This document shows, in pieces, positions 1 through 8,248 of a DNA stretch of 64,000 nucleotides. Position 1 is the stretch's first letter. Every line of letters begins with the position of its first letter. Location of the stretch: contig NZ_LMKV01000012.1 of the NCBI RefSeq assembly GCF_001421665.1, forward strand, positions 516,185 through 580,184, read 5' to 3'. A program made the translations under genes and the position numbers. The DNA is from Sphingobium sp. Leaf26 (GTDB lineage Bacteria; Pseudomonadota; Alphaproteobacteria; Sphingomonadales; Sphingomonadaceae). The notes under the pieces are model-generated. The model was not told the DNA's origin. It searched no databases and was given only the letters and a program-made list of their open reading frames with translations.

Positions 1-476
1 GCGATACCAGCAACAACAACGTCACCGACGACGCATTGGGCGGCCGTGTCTATTATCTGGCCCGCGCAGAAGTCGAAATTCCGCTGGGTTCGGGTGCGCG
101 CGAAATGGGCCTGCGTCCGTCGATCTTCATGGACGCGGGTGCCGTCGCTGGCCTGAAAAATCCCGGCCTTATCAATGGCGACGGCAGTTTTGCCGGCTAT
201 TGCGACCCAGGCACCGACGCCCCGACCGGTTCGACCCGCGTCCGCGCCACGGGCACGGCACGTGCGCCGGTTTGCGGCACGAACTACACGTTCGCCGGCG
301 GCAATTTCGAAGAAGAATTTCTCGGCAACACGCTCAAGCCGCGTCTGTCGGTGGGCTTTGGCGTCAACTGGAACTCGCCGTTCGGCCCGTTCCGGATCGA
401 CATCGCCAAGGCCCTGCTCAAGGAACCAGGGGACGACAACAAGCTCATTACCTTCAACGTAGGGACTCAATTCTGA
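1..476 (+). CDS. bamA: Outer membrane protein assembly factor BamA, C-terminal end (partial)
   Basis: The frame is open from the left edge and gives about 157 C-terminal residues of the BamA beta-barrel. BamA is the outer-membrane insertase that folds other barrel proteins. Visible barrel strands include RVYYLARAEVEIPLG, the conserved stretch LRPSIFMDAGAV, and GPFRIDIAKAL near the end. The protein finishes on an aromatic residue (NVGTQF), the usual terminal beta-signal of outer-membrane barrels. The TGA stop overlaps the ATG of the following skp gene, so the two are translationally coupled. The POTRA domains and the start lie outside the window. The family call is secure from the barrel end together with the skp/fabZ context. 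Confidence 0.92.
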   Translation, partial: DTSNNNVTDDALGGRVYYLARAEVEIPLGSGAREMGLRPSIFMDAGAVAGLKNPGLINGDGSFAGYCDPGTDAPTGSTRVRATGTARAPVCGTNYTFAGGNFEEEFLGNTLKPRLSVGFGVNWNSPFGPFRIDIAKALLKEPGDDNKLITFNVGTQF

Positions 477-1132
477 TGAAGACGATTTTCAAGGCCGCGG
501 CGCTCGTTTTCGCGCCCATGACCGCCATTGCACTGACCGCCGTTCCGGCCGTTGCCCAGACCAAGTCGGGCATCGCCGTGGTGGATCTGGAAGAAGCCGT
601 GGGCAAGAGCGCTGCCTTCACCACCGCGATGAGCCAGATGCAGACCACCTACAAGCCGCAGATCGACGCGATCAACACGCGCCGCGCCGCGATCGAAACC
701 GACCTCAAGACCAAGGGCGACGCGCTTCAGGCCGCGCTGAAGGCCGCCGGCAACAAGCCGACCCCGGCGATCGAGACCCAGTATCAGCAGTATCAGCAGG
801 CACAGCAGGCCGCCCAGGCCGAATTGCAGCGCATGGGTCAGCCGGTCGGCCTGGCCCGCGCCTATGTCGAGCAGCAGATCGTCGCCAAGCTGGACGACGC
901 GCTGAAGGCTGCGACCGCCAAGACCAAGTCGGAAATCGTGTTCAAGAAGGCCGCGACCGAAAGCTTCGGCGCTGGTGCGGACATTACCCCGTCGGTCATC
1001 ACCGAACTCAACGCGCTGGTCCCCAGCGTCAGCATCACCCCGCCGGCCGGCTGGCAGCCGGGTGGTCAGGGCCAGCCGGCCGCTGCCGCACCCGCTCCGG
1101 CGACCCCGGCGCAGGCGCCCAAGTCGCGCTGA
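476..1132 (+). CDS. skp: Periplasmic chaperone Skp/OmpH family
   Basis: This 218-aa protein has an N-terminal signal peptide ([14 protein letters not shown]..., likely cleavage after AVA near residue 27). A long Ala/Gln/Lys-rich helical region follows (residues about 45-155), with repeated [21 protein letters not shown] heptads. These are the coiled-coil tentacles of the trimeric chaperone that holds unfolded outer-membrane proteins in the periplasm. The last ~30 residues are a Pro/Ala/Gln-rich tail, so the protein is longer than the ~160-aa enteric Skp. The ATG overlaps the bamA stop (TGATG), and fabZ starts 7 nt after the skp stop. The gene therefore sits in an envelope operon. An in-frame open stretch upstream lies inside bamA and is not a credible start. 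Confidence 0.9.
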   Translation: MKTIFKAAALVFAPMTAIALTAVPAVAQTKSGIAVVDLEEAVGKSAAFTTAMSQMQTTYKPQIDAINTRRAAIETDLKTKGDALQAALKAAGNKPTPAIETQYQQYQQAQQAAQAELQRMGQPVGLARAYVEQQIVAKLDDALKAATAKTKSEIVFKKAATESFGAGADITPSVITELNALVPSVSITPPAGWQPGGQGQPAAAAPAPATPAQAPKSR

Positions 1133-1139
1133 TCCGGGC

Positions 1140-1616
1140 ATGACAGGGGAGGTTGAAACGACTGCGCTTGGCCCGATGGATGTCCGTCGGGTCATGGCCG
1201 CGCTGCCGCATCGTTACCCGATGCTGCTGGTCGACCGTGTGGTGTCGCTGGTGCCAAGCCAGTCGATCCACGCGATCAAGGCAGTGTCGGTGAACGAACC
1301 GTTCTTTCAGGGGCATTTCCCGACCCGGCCGATCATGCCGGGCGTGCTGATCGTGGAAGCGATGGCGCAGGCGGCCGGCGTGCTGGCGGTGGTATCGATG
1401 AACCTGGCCGATTCGGGCAAGCTCGTCTATTTCATGAGCATCGACGGTGCGAAGTTCCGTACTCCTGTGGAGCCGGGCTGCCTGCTGGACCTGCATGTGG
1501 AAGTGACGCAAAATCGCGGCGCGATCTGCAAGTTCAGCGGCAAGGCGCTGATCGATGGCAAGCTGGCGGCGGAAGCCAATTTCGTCGCGATGATCAGCGA
1601 TCCGCCCAAGGATTGA
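1140..1616 (+). CDS. fabZ: 3-hydroxyacyl-[acyl-carrier-protein] dehydratase FabZ
   Basis: A 158-aa hot-dog-fold enzyme that dehydrates beta-hydroxyacyl-ACP to trans-2-enoyl-ACP in cytoplasmic fatty-acid elongation. The N-terminal [13 protein letters not shown] motif is typical. The catalytic pair is visible as His59 in FFQGHFP and Glu73 in the following helix ([10 protein letters not shown]). Length matches the family. The ATG at 1140 follows the skp stop by 7 nt. In most Gram-negative bacteria lpxD separates skp from fabZ and lpxA follows; neither is present here, consistent with a sphingomonad lacking LPS. Its product supplies fatty-acid chains, presumably for phospholipids and sphingolipids. 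Confidence 0.95.
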   Translation: MTGEVETTALGPMDVRRVMAALPHRYPMLLVDRVVSLVPSQSIHAIKAVSVNEPFFQGHFPTRPIMPGVLIVEAMAQAAGVLAVVSMNLADSGKLVYFMSIDGAKFRTPVEPGCLLDLHVEVTQNRGAICKFSGKALIDGKLAAEANFVAMISDPPKD

Positions 1617-1622
1617 TAACCG

Positions 1623-1652
1623 CCATCGTCCCGGCCTGTACGGGGACGATGG
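1623..1652. repeat. Intergenic hairpin between fabZ and rpmE
   Basis: The 10-bp arms CCATCGTCCC and GGGACGATGG enclose a 10-nt loop. No T tract follows, so it is not a classical terminator. It could stabilise the 3' end of the skp-fabZ transcript or be a decayed relative of the GTTCCCCGG-type palindromes found elsewhere in the window. Confidence 0.5.
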
Positions 1653-1755
1653 CTTAAGCCTTGCCAAGGCGCGCCGAACCCGCTAACGGCGCGCCTTCGC
1701 TATTTTCTACGCATCCACAGCCGGTCGGAACCGGCACTTTACGGAGCATTACGCC

Positions 1756-1980
1756 ATGAAGGCCGATACCCACCCCGACTACCACCTGATCAACGTCCAG
1801 ATGACCGACGGCACCATTTTCCAGACTCGCTCCACCTGGGGCAAGGAAGGCGACACGCTGGCGCTCGACATCGATCCCAAGTCGCACCCGGCCTGGACCG
1901 GCGGCAACCGCCAGCTGGACACCGGTGGCCAGGTGGCGCGCTTCAACAAGCGTTTCGGCGGCCTGACGCTGAAGAAGTAA
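1756..1980 (+). CDS. rpmE: 50S ribosomal protein L31
   Basis: A 74-aa ribosomal protein of the large subunit. It begins [10 protein letters not shown] and contains the family landmarks FQTRSTWG and the conserved HPAWTGG block. It has no cysteine, so it is a zinc-independent (C-minus) L31; E. coli RpmE carries four Zn-binding cysteines. A GGAGC sequence lies just before the ATG. The gene is monocistronic, about 140 nt after fabZ, and a strong Rho-independent terminator follows immediately. Confidence 0.93.
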   Translation: MKADTHPDYHLINVQMTDGTIFQTRSTWGKEGDTLALDIDPKSHPAWTGGNRQLDTGGQVARFNKRFGGLTLKK

Positions 1981-2005
1981 TCGGCCCTTACAGGCATGAT
2001 ATCGG

Positions 2006-2032
2006 AAGGGCGCCTGCGGGCGCCCTTTTTTT
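2006..2032 (+). terminator. Rho-independent terminator of rpmE
   Basis: A GC-rich stem (GGGCGCC / GGCGCCC with a TGCG loop) is followed by a run of seven or more T residues, directly downstream of rpmE. Confidence 0.85.
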
Positions 2033-2052
2033 GTGCCTGCGTGGGGTCGGGG

Positions 2053-2090
2053 CAAAAAAAAGGGCCTCCAGCAAATATGCTGGAGGCCGA
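2053..2090 (-). terminator. Rho-independent terminator of aroK-aroB (minus strand)
   Basis: The perfect 10-bp stem GGCCTCCAGC / GCTGGAGGCC encloses AAATAT and is preceded on the + strand by eight A residues, which read as a U tract on the - strand. It is the first terminator downstream of aroB (stop at 2432), leaving a long ~340-nt 3' UTR. Confidence 0.75.
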
Positions 2091-2303
2091 GGTTCAGGGG
2101 AGAGTCAGCGGCGACAGAGGGGGTCTGTAGGGGATGCCGCTGACAAGGAGGGATGTAGGCCGCGCATGATGCAGGCGAATGTCCGGCTTGTTACGAAGCG
2201 GACGGATGGGTGAAATTTTTGGCGGGTGGCAGGGACTTGGCGACAGCCCATCCCGCTGCGCCTAGCGCGCGCTGCGTTGAATCCGATGCAGGTCGCGCGC
2301 TCT
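2091..2303. other. Non-coding stretch, nothing recognised
   Basis: Between the terminators and the dispersed repeat at 2304 I see no convincing open frame with a ribosome-binding site, no stable hairpin and no known RNA. Confidence 0.5.
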
Positions 2304-2369
2304 TATTTTTTGTTTTCGCATCGTTTTAAGCGAAAAACCGGTTCCCACTTCTCCGCACGATGCTCTAAC
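2304..2369. repeat. Dispersed intergenic repeat, family D, copy 1
   Basis: The block runs TTTTTTGTTTTCGCATCG, a short spacer, AAGCGAAAAACCGG, then CGCACGATGCTCTA. A near-identical copy occurs at 23373-23435. The CGCATCGTTTTAAGCG part can form a small hairpin. It lies downstream of aroB and looks like a mobile intergenic palindromic element typical of sphingomonad genomes. Confidence 0.75.
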
Positions 2370-2431
2370 GCGCTTCGCGCATAAGTCTCGCTGCCACTCC
2401 CGCCTGCGGGCGGGGGGTGCTGGTGGTCGCC

Positions 2432-3541
2432 TTATCCCGTCGTGCGATCTGCGTCCAGGAAGGCGGCAACGTCGTCCAGCACGACGTCCTTCGACAGAAA
2501 CGTCTGGCCGATGCCGCGCGCGAGCAGGAAGGGCAGGGTGCCGGCGTCCATTTTCTTGTCGTGCAGCATATGGCCGACCAGTTCGGCGCCGTTCGCGCGC
2601 ACATGGGCGGTAGCGAGGTCATGGGGAAGGCCCACGGCCCAGAGGTGGTCAGTCAGGCGGTCGGCATCCGCCTGCGGGCACAGGCCGAGGCGGGCGGAAT
2701 AGCGGAAGGCGAGCGCCATGCCGGCGGCGACGCCCTCGCCATGCAGCAGCGTGTCGGAGAAGCCGGTGTCGGCCTCCAGCGCATGGCCGAAGGTGTGGCC
2801 AAGGTTCAGGAGGGCGCGGCGGCCGGAGGTTTCCCGCTCGTCATCCGCGACGATCGCGGCCTTGGCCTGTACGCTGCGGGTGATGGCGTAGGTTCGGGCT
2901 TCCGGGTCGCCGGCGAGCAGCGCGGCGGCGTTGGCATCGCACCAGGCGAAGAAGGCAGGATCGTCGATCAGGCCATATTTGACGACTTCGGCATAGCCGG
3001 CGCGGGTTTCGCGCAGCGGCAGGCTGTCGAGGGTCGAGGGGTCGATGAGGACGAGGGCGGGCTGATAGAAGCTGCCGATCAGATTCTTGCCGGCCTTGGC
3101 GTTGATCGCCGTCTTGCCGCCGACCGACGAATCGACCTGCGCCAGCAGAGTGGTGGGCACCTGGATGAAATGGCAGCCGCGCTTGAGGATCGAGGCGGCA
3201 AAGCCGACCAGATCGCCGATCACGCCGCCGCCCAATGCGACGATATGGTCGCCGCGCTCGACCTCCAGTGCCAGCAGCGCGTCGAGCAACTGTTCGAGGT
3301 GACGCCAGCTCTTGGTCTGCTCACCCGGTGGCAGGATGATCGGTGCGATCGCGACATCGGCGGCGCGCAGGCTGGCATGAAGGCGCGGCAATTGCATCGC
3401 GGCGACATTGGCGTCGGTGACGACGACGAGGCGGCCCTTGCGCGCATAAGGGGCGAGCGTTTCGCCGGCGCGGTCGAGCGCGCCCTGTTCGATCAGGATA
3501 TCATAGCTGCGCGCACCCAGCGCGACGCGGACTAATGCCAT
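2432..3541 (-). CDS. aroB: 3-dehydroquinate synthase
   Basis: A 369-aa cytoplasmic enzyme that converts DAHP to 3-dehydroquinate, the second step of the shikimate pathway, using NAD and a divalent metal. Recognisable blocks are PPGEQTKSW, the NAD-binding ALGGGVIGDLVGFAAS, the PTTLLAQVDSSVGGKTAIN signature and the metal-binding LNLGHTFGHALE with HGEGVAAGM. Full length for the family. Its ATG overlaps the 3' end of aroK by 10 nt, giving a coupled aroK-aroB operon that supplies aromatic amino acids, including the chorismate used by trpE further along the window. Confidence 0.97.
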   Translation of the reverse strand: MALVRVALGARSYDILIEQGALDRAGETLAPYARKGRLVVVTDANVAAMQLPRLHASLRAADVAIAPIILPPGEQTKSWRHLEQLLDALLALEVERGDHIVALGGGVIGDLVGFAASILKRGCHFIQVPTTLLAQVDSSVGGKTAINAKAGKNLIGSFYQPALVLIDPSTLDSLPLRETRAGYAEVVKYGLIDDPAFFAWCDANAAALLAGDPEARTYAITRSVQAKAAIVADDERETSGRRALLNLGHTFGHALEADTGFSDTLLHGEGVAAGMALAFRYSARLGLCPQADADRLTDHLWAVGLPHDLATAHVRANGAELVGHMLHDKKMDAGTLPFLLARGIGQTFLSKDVVLDDVAAFLDADRTTG

Positions 3542-4080
3542 GCGGTCAGTTGCTCCATGATGCTGTCGACCGCGACTTCATGCGGGGCAGCGATGCTCTT
3601 CACATGAATGGGCGCGAGCGCGTAGATGGGGTTGCGGAGCGCGGCCAGTTCCGTGAGCACGGCGCGCGGGTCGCGATTCTTGAGCAGCGGGCGGCTGTCG
3701 CGGCGACCGACGCGGTCGACCAATATGTCGATGTCGGCGTCCAGCCAGATGGCGGTGGCGGCCTCCAGGATCAGGCGGCGCGTTTCATCCTGCATGAAGG
3801 CGCCGCCGCCCGTCGCGATCACCTTTGGCGCGCCGTACATCAGCCGGGCGATGACGCGGCGTTCGCCGTCGCGGAAATAGGGTTCGCCATAGCGTTCGAA
3901 AATCTCCGCCACGGACATGCCGGCGGCTTTTTCGATTTCCTCGTCTGCGTCCACGAAATGCAGGCCAAGGCGCGCGGCAAGACGGCGGCCGACCGTGGAT
4001 TTTCCCACGCCCATCATCCCCACCAATACGATGGGACCGCGTCGCGCCGGGCCGTCGGGGATTTTGCTGTTTCGCTGCAT
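3532..4080 (-). CDS. aroK: Shikimate kinase
   Basis: Phosphorylates shikimate at the 3-position with ATP. The chosen start (ATG at 4080) gives 182 aa beginning MQRNSKIPDG, a usual family length. In-frame ATGs at 4125 and 4146 would add up to 22 residues without homologous character. The P-loop GMMGVGKST, the shikimate-binding DADEEIE, the GEPYFRDGE block and the ATGGGAF motif are all present, followed by the lid RRDSRPLL. It overlaps aroB by 10 nt. The gene diverges from the 62-aa ORF at 4176, so the ~95-nt gap must carry both promoters. Confidence 0.93.
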   Translation of the reverse strand: MQRNSKIPDGPARRGPIVLVGMMGVGKSTVGRRLAARLGLHFVDADEEIEKAAGMSVAEIFERYGEPYFRDGERRVIARLMYGAPKVIATGGGAFMQDETRRLILEAATAIWLDADIDILVDRVGRRDSRPLLKNRDPRAVLTELAALRNPIYALAPIHVKSIAAPHEVAVDSIMEQLTAWH

Positions 4081-4175
4081 GGCTTGCGGGGCTATACAGC
4101 CAGCCGTCACAGAGGCAAATCGCATCTTTTCCTTTCCCCCGGCCAAGTTTCCGGGCCAGTCATAGCCAAGGACTT

Positions 4176-4364
4176 ATGAAGAATAATCGCAACTTCAGCA
4201 GTTTCGAGGGCGGCCAGCGTCGCCGTGGCACCCGCCTGCCGATCATTCCCATCGCTTTGGTCCTGTTGCTTGTCGCACTGCTGGCCTTTTTCTGGTCGCG
4301 CGGTGGTGAACAGCCGCAGCAGCGCGTCGAAAAGGTGATCCCCGCCGAGAAGCTGGGCCAGTAA
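4176..4364 (+). CDS. Small single-pass membrane protein, function unknown
   Basis: This 62-aa protein has a basic N-terminus (FEGGQRRRGTR), one strongly hydrophobic segment (LPIIPIALVLLLVALLAFFW, residues about 21-40) and a short polar C-terminus (VEKVIPAEKLGQ). The topology is probably N-in with the tail in the periplasm. It lies 5 nt upstream of the 609-aa secreted protein and in the same direction, so the two are probably co-transcribed. I do not recognise a characterised family. The coding call rests on the clear membrane segment and tight operon spacing. Confidence 0.75.
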   Translation: MKNNRNFSSFEGGQRRRGTRLPIIPIALVLLLVALLAFFWSRGGEQPQQRVEKVIPAEKLGQ

Positions 4365-4369
4365 GGCGG

Positions 4370-6199
4370 ATGCGCTGGCCGCGGGCGAACGCGAAATGGG
4401 CGCTGGGTAGCTTTGCGCTGGCGCTGACGCTGCCGGTCGTCGCGCAGCAGGCGCCCGAATCGCTATTGCCGCCCGGTTTCGGCGACGCGCCCGAAGCACC
4501 GCCCGCGCCGCGCCCGGCCCAGCCAGCGTCGGGTGCGCCTGTGGCCGTCCGGCCGCCGGGTGCTGCGCCGTCCGCCCCCATGGTGCAGCCGCTCAATCCG
4601 GCGGTACCGCCCGACCTGTCGCTGGTGCAGAATGCGGCCGAAGACGCGCTGACGCCCGAGGAAATCGCGGCGCAGAAGGCAAAATATGACCTGCCCGAAA
4701 CGGCGCGTCGGTCGCTCGACCGGATCGGGCCGCTGACGCCGCAGACGCGCGGGTTCGAGCCGGATGCCTTTGGTGGTGAGTCCGGCAAATATCTGGCCGC
4801 GCTGATGAAGCAGACCCACGCGCCGATCGTGTCGCGCTGGGCCTCCATCCTGCTGCGCCGGGCGCTGATGACGGCGGTGGATACGCCGCGCGACATAGAT
4901 GGGGCGGACTGGGCGGCGGAACGCGCCTGGCTGCTGCTACGCATGGGCGAGGCGGACAATGCCCGGTTGATGGTGCAGAGCGTGGATGCGGATCGCTATT
5001 CCCCGCGCCTTTATGCCGTGGCGATGGAAACCTATCTGGCGGCGGCCGATCCGGCGGGGCTTTGCCCGCTGTCGGCGGGGGCGCTGCGGTTCAGCAAGGC
5101 GCCGGGATGGGACATGACGCGGGCGATCTGCCCGGCGCTGTCGGGCGATCAGGGCACGGCCAGCGGCGCGCTCAATCAGGCGCAGCGCAAGGGCGTGGTG
5201 CGCGGCATCGACTATCGGCTGGCCGAGAAGGTCGTCGGCACCGGGTTCAATGCGCGCCGTTCGGTGAAGATCGAATGGGACGGCGTGGATCGGCTGACGG
5301 CCTGGCGCTTTGGTCTGGCGACGGCGCTGAATGTCGAGATACCCGATACGCTCTATGGCACGGTTGGTCCGCATGTGCGGGCATGGGAAGCGCGCGCGCC
5401 TGCGTTGAGCGCGGTGAAGCGTCGGCCCGGCGTGGAAATCGCGGCGCGGCTGGGCGTGCTGTCGAGCGCGGCGCTGGTCGGCTTCTATGGCCAGTTGGGG
5501 ACGGATGGCGATGCACCGGCCGATGCCGCCGACCGGATCGAGTCGCTGCGCACGGCCTTTTCCGGCGCGACCGTGGGCGACCGGATCGGCGCGATGCACA
5601 GCATGTGGGGCGAGAACGGCAAGCCTGATTATCTGGGCCTGATCGCGACGGCGCGGGCTGCGGCGGCGCTGCCGGTGGCGCAGGCCGATGCGCAGGATGC
5701 GGCCAATCTGGTCGGGTCCATGCTGACGGCGGGCTATGACCGCAACGCGGCGCGCTGGGCGCGGGCGCTGGGGCAGTTGGACGGGGCTGGGGCCTCGCAA
5801 TTCTGGGCGCTGCTGGCAGTCGGTGCGCCGAGCGTGAGCGTCGAGATCAACAGCAGCCGCGTGTCCGGCTATGTCGGCGATGTGGGCGCGGACAAGGGGC
5901 GGATGCTGATTGCGGCGCTGGCGGGGCTTTCGCGCCTGTCGGCGTCCGATGCCGCCACGTTGGCGCAGGATAATGGCTTTGCGCTGGGCGCGAACAGTCG
6001 CTGGGCGCGCGCCATCGGTGCGGCGGCGCAGCGGGGCGAGAAAGGCACGGTCGCGTTGCTGGCGGCGGTGGGGATGCAGGGCAGTGACTGGAGCCGGCTG
6101 CCGGCCGGGCACCTCTATCATGTCGTAGCCGCGCTGCATCGCGTGGGGCTGGACCCCGAAGCGCGGATGATCGCGGCCGAGGCGATCAGTCGCGCCTGA
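4370..6199 (+). CDS. Secreted/periplasmic protein of unknown function (609 aa)
   Basis: The N-terminus looks like a signal peptide (MRWPRANAKWALGSF..., likely cleavage after VVAQ near residue 26). A Pro/Ala-rich linker occupies residues about 30-80. The rest is predominantly alpha-helical and rich in short Ala/Leu repeats such as RAWLLLRMGEADNARLMVQ, resembling TPR/Sel1-like solenoids without a canonical repeat I can define. I know of no catalytic motif. It starts 5 nt after the 62-aa membrane protein and ends just before xerD, so it may be part of an envelope complex with the small protein. The function is unknown and the coding call is secure. Confidence 0.85.
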   Translation: MRWPRANAKWALGSFALALTLPVVAQQAPESLLPPGFGDAPEAPPAPRPAQPASGAPVAVRPPGAAPSAPMVQPLNPAVPPDLSLVQNAAEDALTPEEIAAQKAKYDLPETARRSLDRIGPLTPQTRGFEPDAFGGESGKYLAALMKQTHAPIVSRWASILLRRALMTAVDTPRDIDGADWAAERAWLLLRMGEADNARLMVQSVDADRYSPRLYAVAMETYLAAADPAGLCPLSAGALRFSKAPGWDMTRAICPALSGDQGTASGALNQAQRKGVVRGIDYRLAEKVVGTGFNARRSVKIEWDGVDRLTAWRFGLATALNVEIPDTLYGTVGPHVRAWEARAPALSAVKRRPGVEIAARLGVLSSAALVGFYGQLGTDGDAPADAADRIESLRTAFSGATVGDRIGAMHSMWGENGKPDYLGLIATARAAAALPVAQADAQDAANLVGSMLTAGYDRNAARWARALGQLDGAGASQFWALLAVGAPSVSVEINSSRVSGYVGDVGADKGRMLIAALAGLSRLSASDAATLAQDNGFALGANSRWARAIGAAAQRGEKGTVALLAAVGMQGSDWSRLPAGHLYHVVAALHRVGLDPEARMIAAEAISRA

Positions 6200-6239
6200 C
6201 CATGACAGCGCCTGACCATGACAGCGCCTCACCATGACA
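6192..6239 (+). repeat. Three tandem copies of a 16-bp unit at the xerD start
   Basis: GCGCCTGACCATGACA occurs at 6192-6207 and 6208-6223, and with one change (C for G) at 6224-6239. Each unit carries an ATG, at 6202, 6218 and 6234. Because 16 is not a multiple of three, the three ATGs fall in three different frames; only the last opens xerD. The first copy contains the stop of the upstream gene. Confidence 0.95.
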
Positions 6240-7166
6240 GGGGATGACGCCGTCCTGATCGACCGCTTTCTGGAAATGATGGCGGCGGAGCGCGGCGCGT
6301 CCCGCAATACGCTGCTGGCCTACCGCGCCGACCTGAATGGCGCGGGCGACCTGCTGGGCGGCCTCGCGGGGGCGAGCAAGGACGGGTTGGGGACGCTGGC
6401 CGCGGCCTGGGCGGAACTGGCCGCGTCGTCCGTGGCGCGCAAGGCGTCGGCGTTGCGGGCTTTTTACGGCTTTCTGGAGGAAGAGGGGCTGCGCGCCGAC
6501 AATCCTTCCGCCGCGTTGCCGCGACCGGTCACACGCCGCGCCTTGCCGAAGATATTGTCGGTGGCGGAGGTGGACCGATTCTTCGCGACGATCGCCGAAC
6601 GGTTGGCGGTGGAGCATCCGGTGCCGGCGGACCTACGGCTCGCCGCGCTGATCGAGCTGCTTTATGGGTCGGGATTGCGCGCGACCGAACTGGTGTCGTT
6701 GCCGCGCCGGGCGCTGTCGCATGACCGGCCGTTCCTGATCCTGAAGGGGAAGGGCGCGCGCGAGCGGCTGGTGCCGATTTCGGATCGCGCGCGGGCCGCC
6801 GTCGCCGCCTGGCTGCCGCATGTGCCGGTGGACAGCATATGGCTGTTTCCTTCGGGCAAGAGCCATTTGAGCCGCATCCGGCTGTATCAACTGGTCAAGG
6901 CATTGGCGGCGGCGAGCGGCATCGCGCCGGAGCGGGTCAGCCCCCATGTGCTGCGCCATGCCTTTGCCACGCACCTGCTGGAGGGGGGGGCGGATCTGCG
7001 TGCGTTGCAATCCATGCTGGGCCATGCGGACATTGGCACGACGCAAATCTATACCCATGTGGATAGTCGGCGGCTGGTCGAACTGGTCAACCAGCGGCAT
7101 CCGCTGGCGGGGATGAGCGCGAAGAAGCCGCATCCGCGCGTTGACGGCGACGCGCCAGCGCCTTAA
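6234..7166 (+). CDS. xerD: Site-specific tyrosine recombinase XerD
   Basis: A 310-aa tyrosine recombinase that, with XerC, resolves chromosome dimers at dif during cell division. The N-terminal SAM-like core-binding domain covers residues 1-95. The catalytic domain shows Arg149 in SGLRATEL, Lys173 in [10 protein letters not shown], His238 and Arg241 in [14 protein letters not shown], His264 in [11 protein letters not shown] and nucleophile Tyr273 in IYTHVD. The start is the third ATG of a 16-bp tandem repeat, 35 nt after the preceding gene. accA follows 10 nt after the stop. No integrase partner sites or phage genes are nearby, so this is the housekeeping recombinase. Confidence 0.95.
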   Translation: MTGDDAVLIDRFLEMMAAERGASRNTLLAYRADLNGAGDLLGGLAGASKDGLGTLAAAWAELAASSVARKASALRAFYGFLEEEGLRADNPSAALPRPVTRRALPKILSVAEVDRFFATIAERLAVEHPVPADLRLAALIELLYGSGLRATELVSLPRRALSHDRPFLILKGKGARERLVPISDRARAAVAAWLPHVPVDSIWLFPSGKSHLSRIRLYQLVKALAAASGIAPERVSPHVLRHAFATHLLEGGADLRALQSMLGHADIGTTQIYTHVDSRRLVELVNQRHPLAGMSAKKPHPRVDGDAPAP

Positions 7167-7176
7167 CGCACCGGCC

Positions 7177-8121
7177 ATGGTAAGCTTTCTGGAATTCGAA
7201 AAGCCGATCGCTGAGCTGGAAGCGCGCATCGTCGAACTGCGCGCCACCGCCAGCGTGGGCGACATCAACATCGACGGCGAGATCGCGACGCTGGAACAGC
7301 GCGCGGCCAAGCTGTTGTCCGACACCTATGCGAAGCTGACGCCCTGGCAGAAGACCCAGGTGGCGCGGCACGCCGAACGCCCGCACTTCAAGGACTATGT
7401 CGCGGGCATGTTCGACAATTTCATGACGCTGGCGGGCGATCGCGCCTTTGCCGACGATCAGGCGATCATCGGCGGCTTCGCCACGCTGGGCGAGCGCAAG
7501 GTCATGGTGATCGGCCATGAAAAGGGCGACGACACCGCCAGCCGCGTGCGCCACAATTTCGGCATGGCCAAGCCCGAAGGCTATCGCAAGGCGATCCGCC
7601 TGATGGAACTGGCCGACCGGTTCGGCCTGCCGGTGGTGAGCCTGGTCGATACGTCGGGCGCATTCCCCGGCGTGCAGGCGGAAGAACGCGGCCAGGCCGA
7701 AGCGATCGCGCGCTCGACCGAGGCCTGTCTCAAGCTGGGCGTGCCGATGGTCGCGGCCGTGGTGGGCGAAGGCGGTTCGGGCGGCGCGATCGCGCTGGCC
7801 GCCGCGAACCGCGTGTTGATGTTCGAACATGCGATCTATTCGGTGATCTCGCCCGAAGGCTGTGCGTCGATCCTGTGGCGTACCGCCGACAAGGCGAGCG
7901 ACGCGGCGACGGCGATGCAGGTGACGGCGCAGCACCTGAAAGCGTTGGGCGTGATCGACCGTATCGTGTCGGAGCCGGTGGGCGGCGCGCATCGTGACCC
8001 GGTGCAGGCGATCGCCAATCTGGGCGTAGCGATCGAGGCGGAACTGGATGCGCTCGACGGGATGTCGGCGGATGCGCTGCGCACCGACCGGGCCGACAAG
8101 TTCCTCGCCATCGGGGCCTGA
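7177..8121 (+). CDS. accA: Acetyl-CoA carboxylase carboxyltransferase subunit alpha
   Basis: A 314-aa subunit of the ACC carboxyltransferase that forms malonyl-CoA, the committed step of fatty-acid synthesis. It pairs with AccD, which is not in the window. It starts [15 protein letters not shown], as in other AccA proteins, and carries [38 protein letters not shown] and the oxyanion-hole glycines of [12 protein letters not shown]. An upstream in-frame extension to 7141 would overlap xerD and lacks homology, so the ATG at 7177 was used. Confidence 0.97.
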   Translation: MVSFLEFEKPIAELEARIVELRATASVGDINIDGEIATLEQRAAKLLSDTYAKLTPWQKTQVARHAERPHFKDYVAGMFDNFMTLAGDRAFADDQAIIGGFATLGERKVMVIGHEKGDDTASRVRHNFGMAKPEGYRKAIRLMELADRFGLPVVSLVDTSGAFPGVQAEERGQAEAIARSTEACLKLGVPMVAAVVGEGGSGGAIALAAANRVLMFEHAIYSVISPEGCASILWRTADKASDAATAMQVTAQHLKALGVIDRIVSEPVGGAHRDPVQAIANLGVAIEAELDALDGMSADALRTDRADKFLAIGA

Positions 8122-8130
8122 CGGAATCTT

Positions 8131-8160
8131 GGCTGGACCCCGGCCTTTGCCGGGGAACAG
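8131..8160. repeat. Intergenic palindrome, family A (GGACCCCGG...CCGGGGAAC)
   Basis: CTGGACCCCGGCC and the complementary half GCCGGGGAACAG form an imperfect hairpin after accA. The same unit recurs near 10923-10990, 34218-34316, 35468-35520, 45693-45718, 52300-52391, 54113-54178 and 56941-56970. Confidence 0.85.
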
Positions 8161-8248
8161 GCTCCATTGACCGTTTAACGACTGGCCTTTTCTGGAACGG
8201 CTCGCCATGTCCATCGTTACGTTGGGGTAACGTCGAGGGTGGAGAGAC

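Noticed and set aside
6192..6239. CRISPR-like tandem repeat
   Set aside because: Only three 16-bp units in direct contact, with no spacers and no cas genes.
6234..7166. Phage or integron integrase
   Set aside because: The sequence is typical XerD, between core genes, without att sites, cassettes or phage genes nearby.
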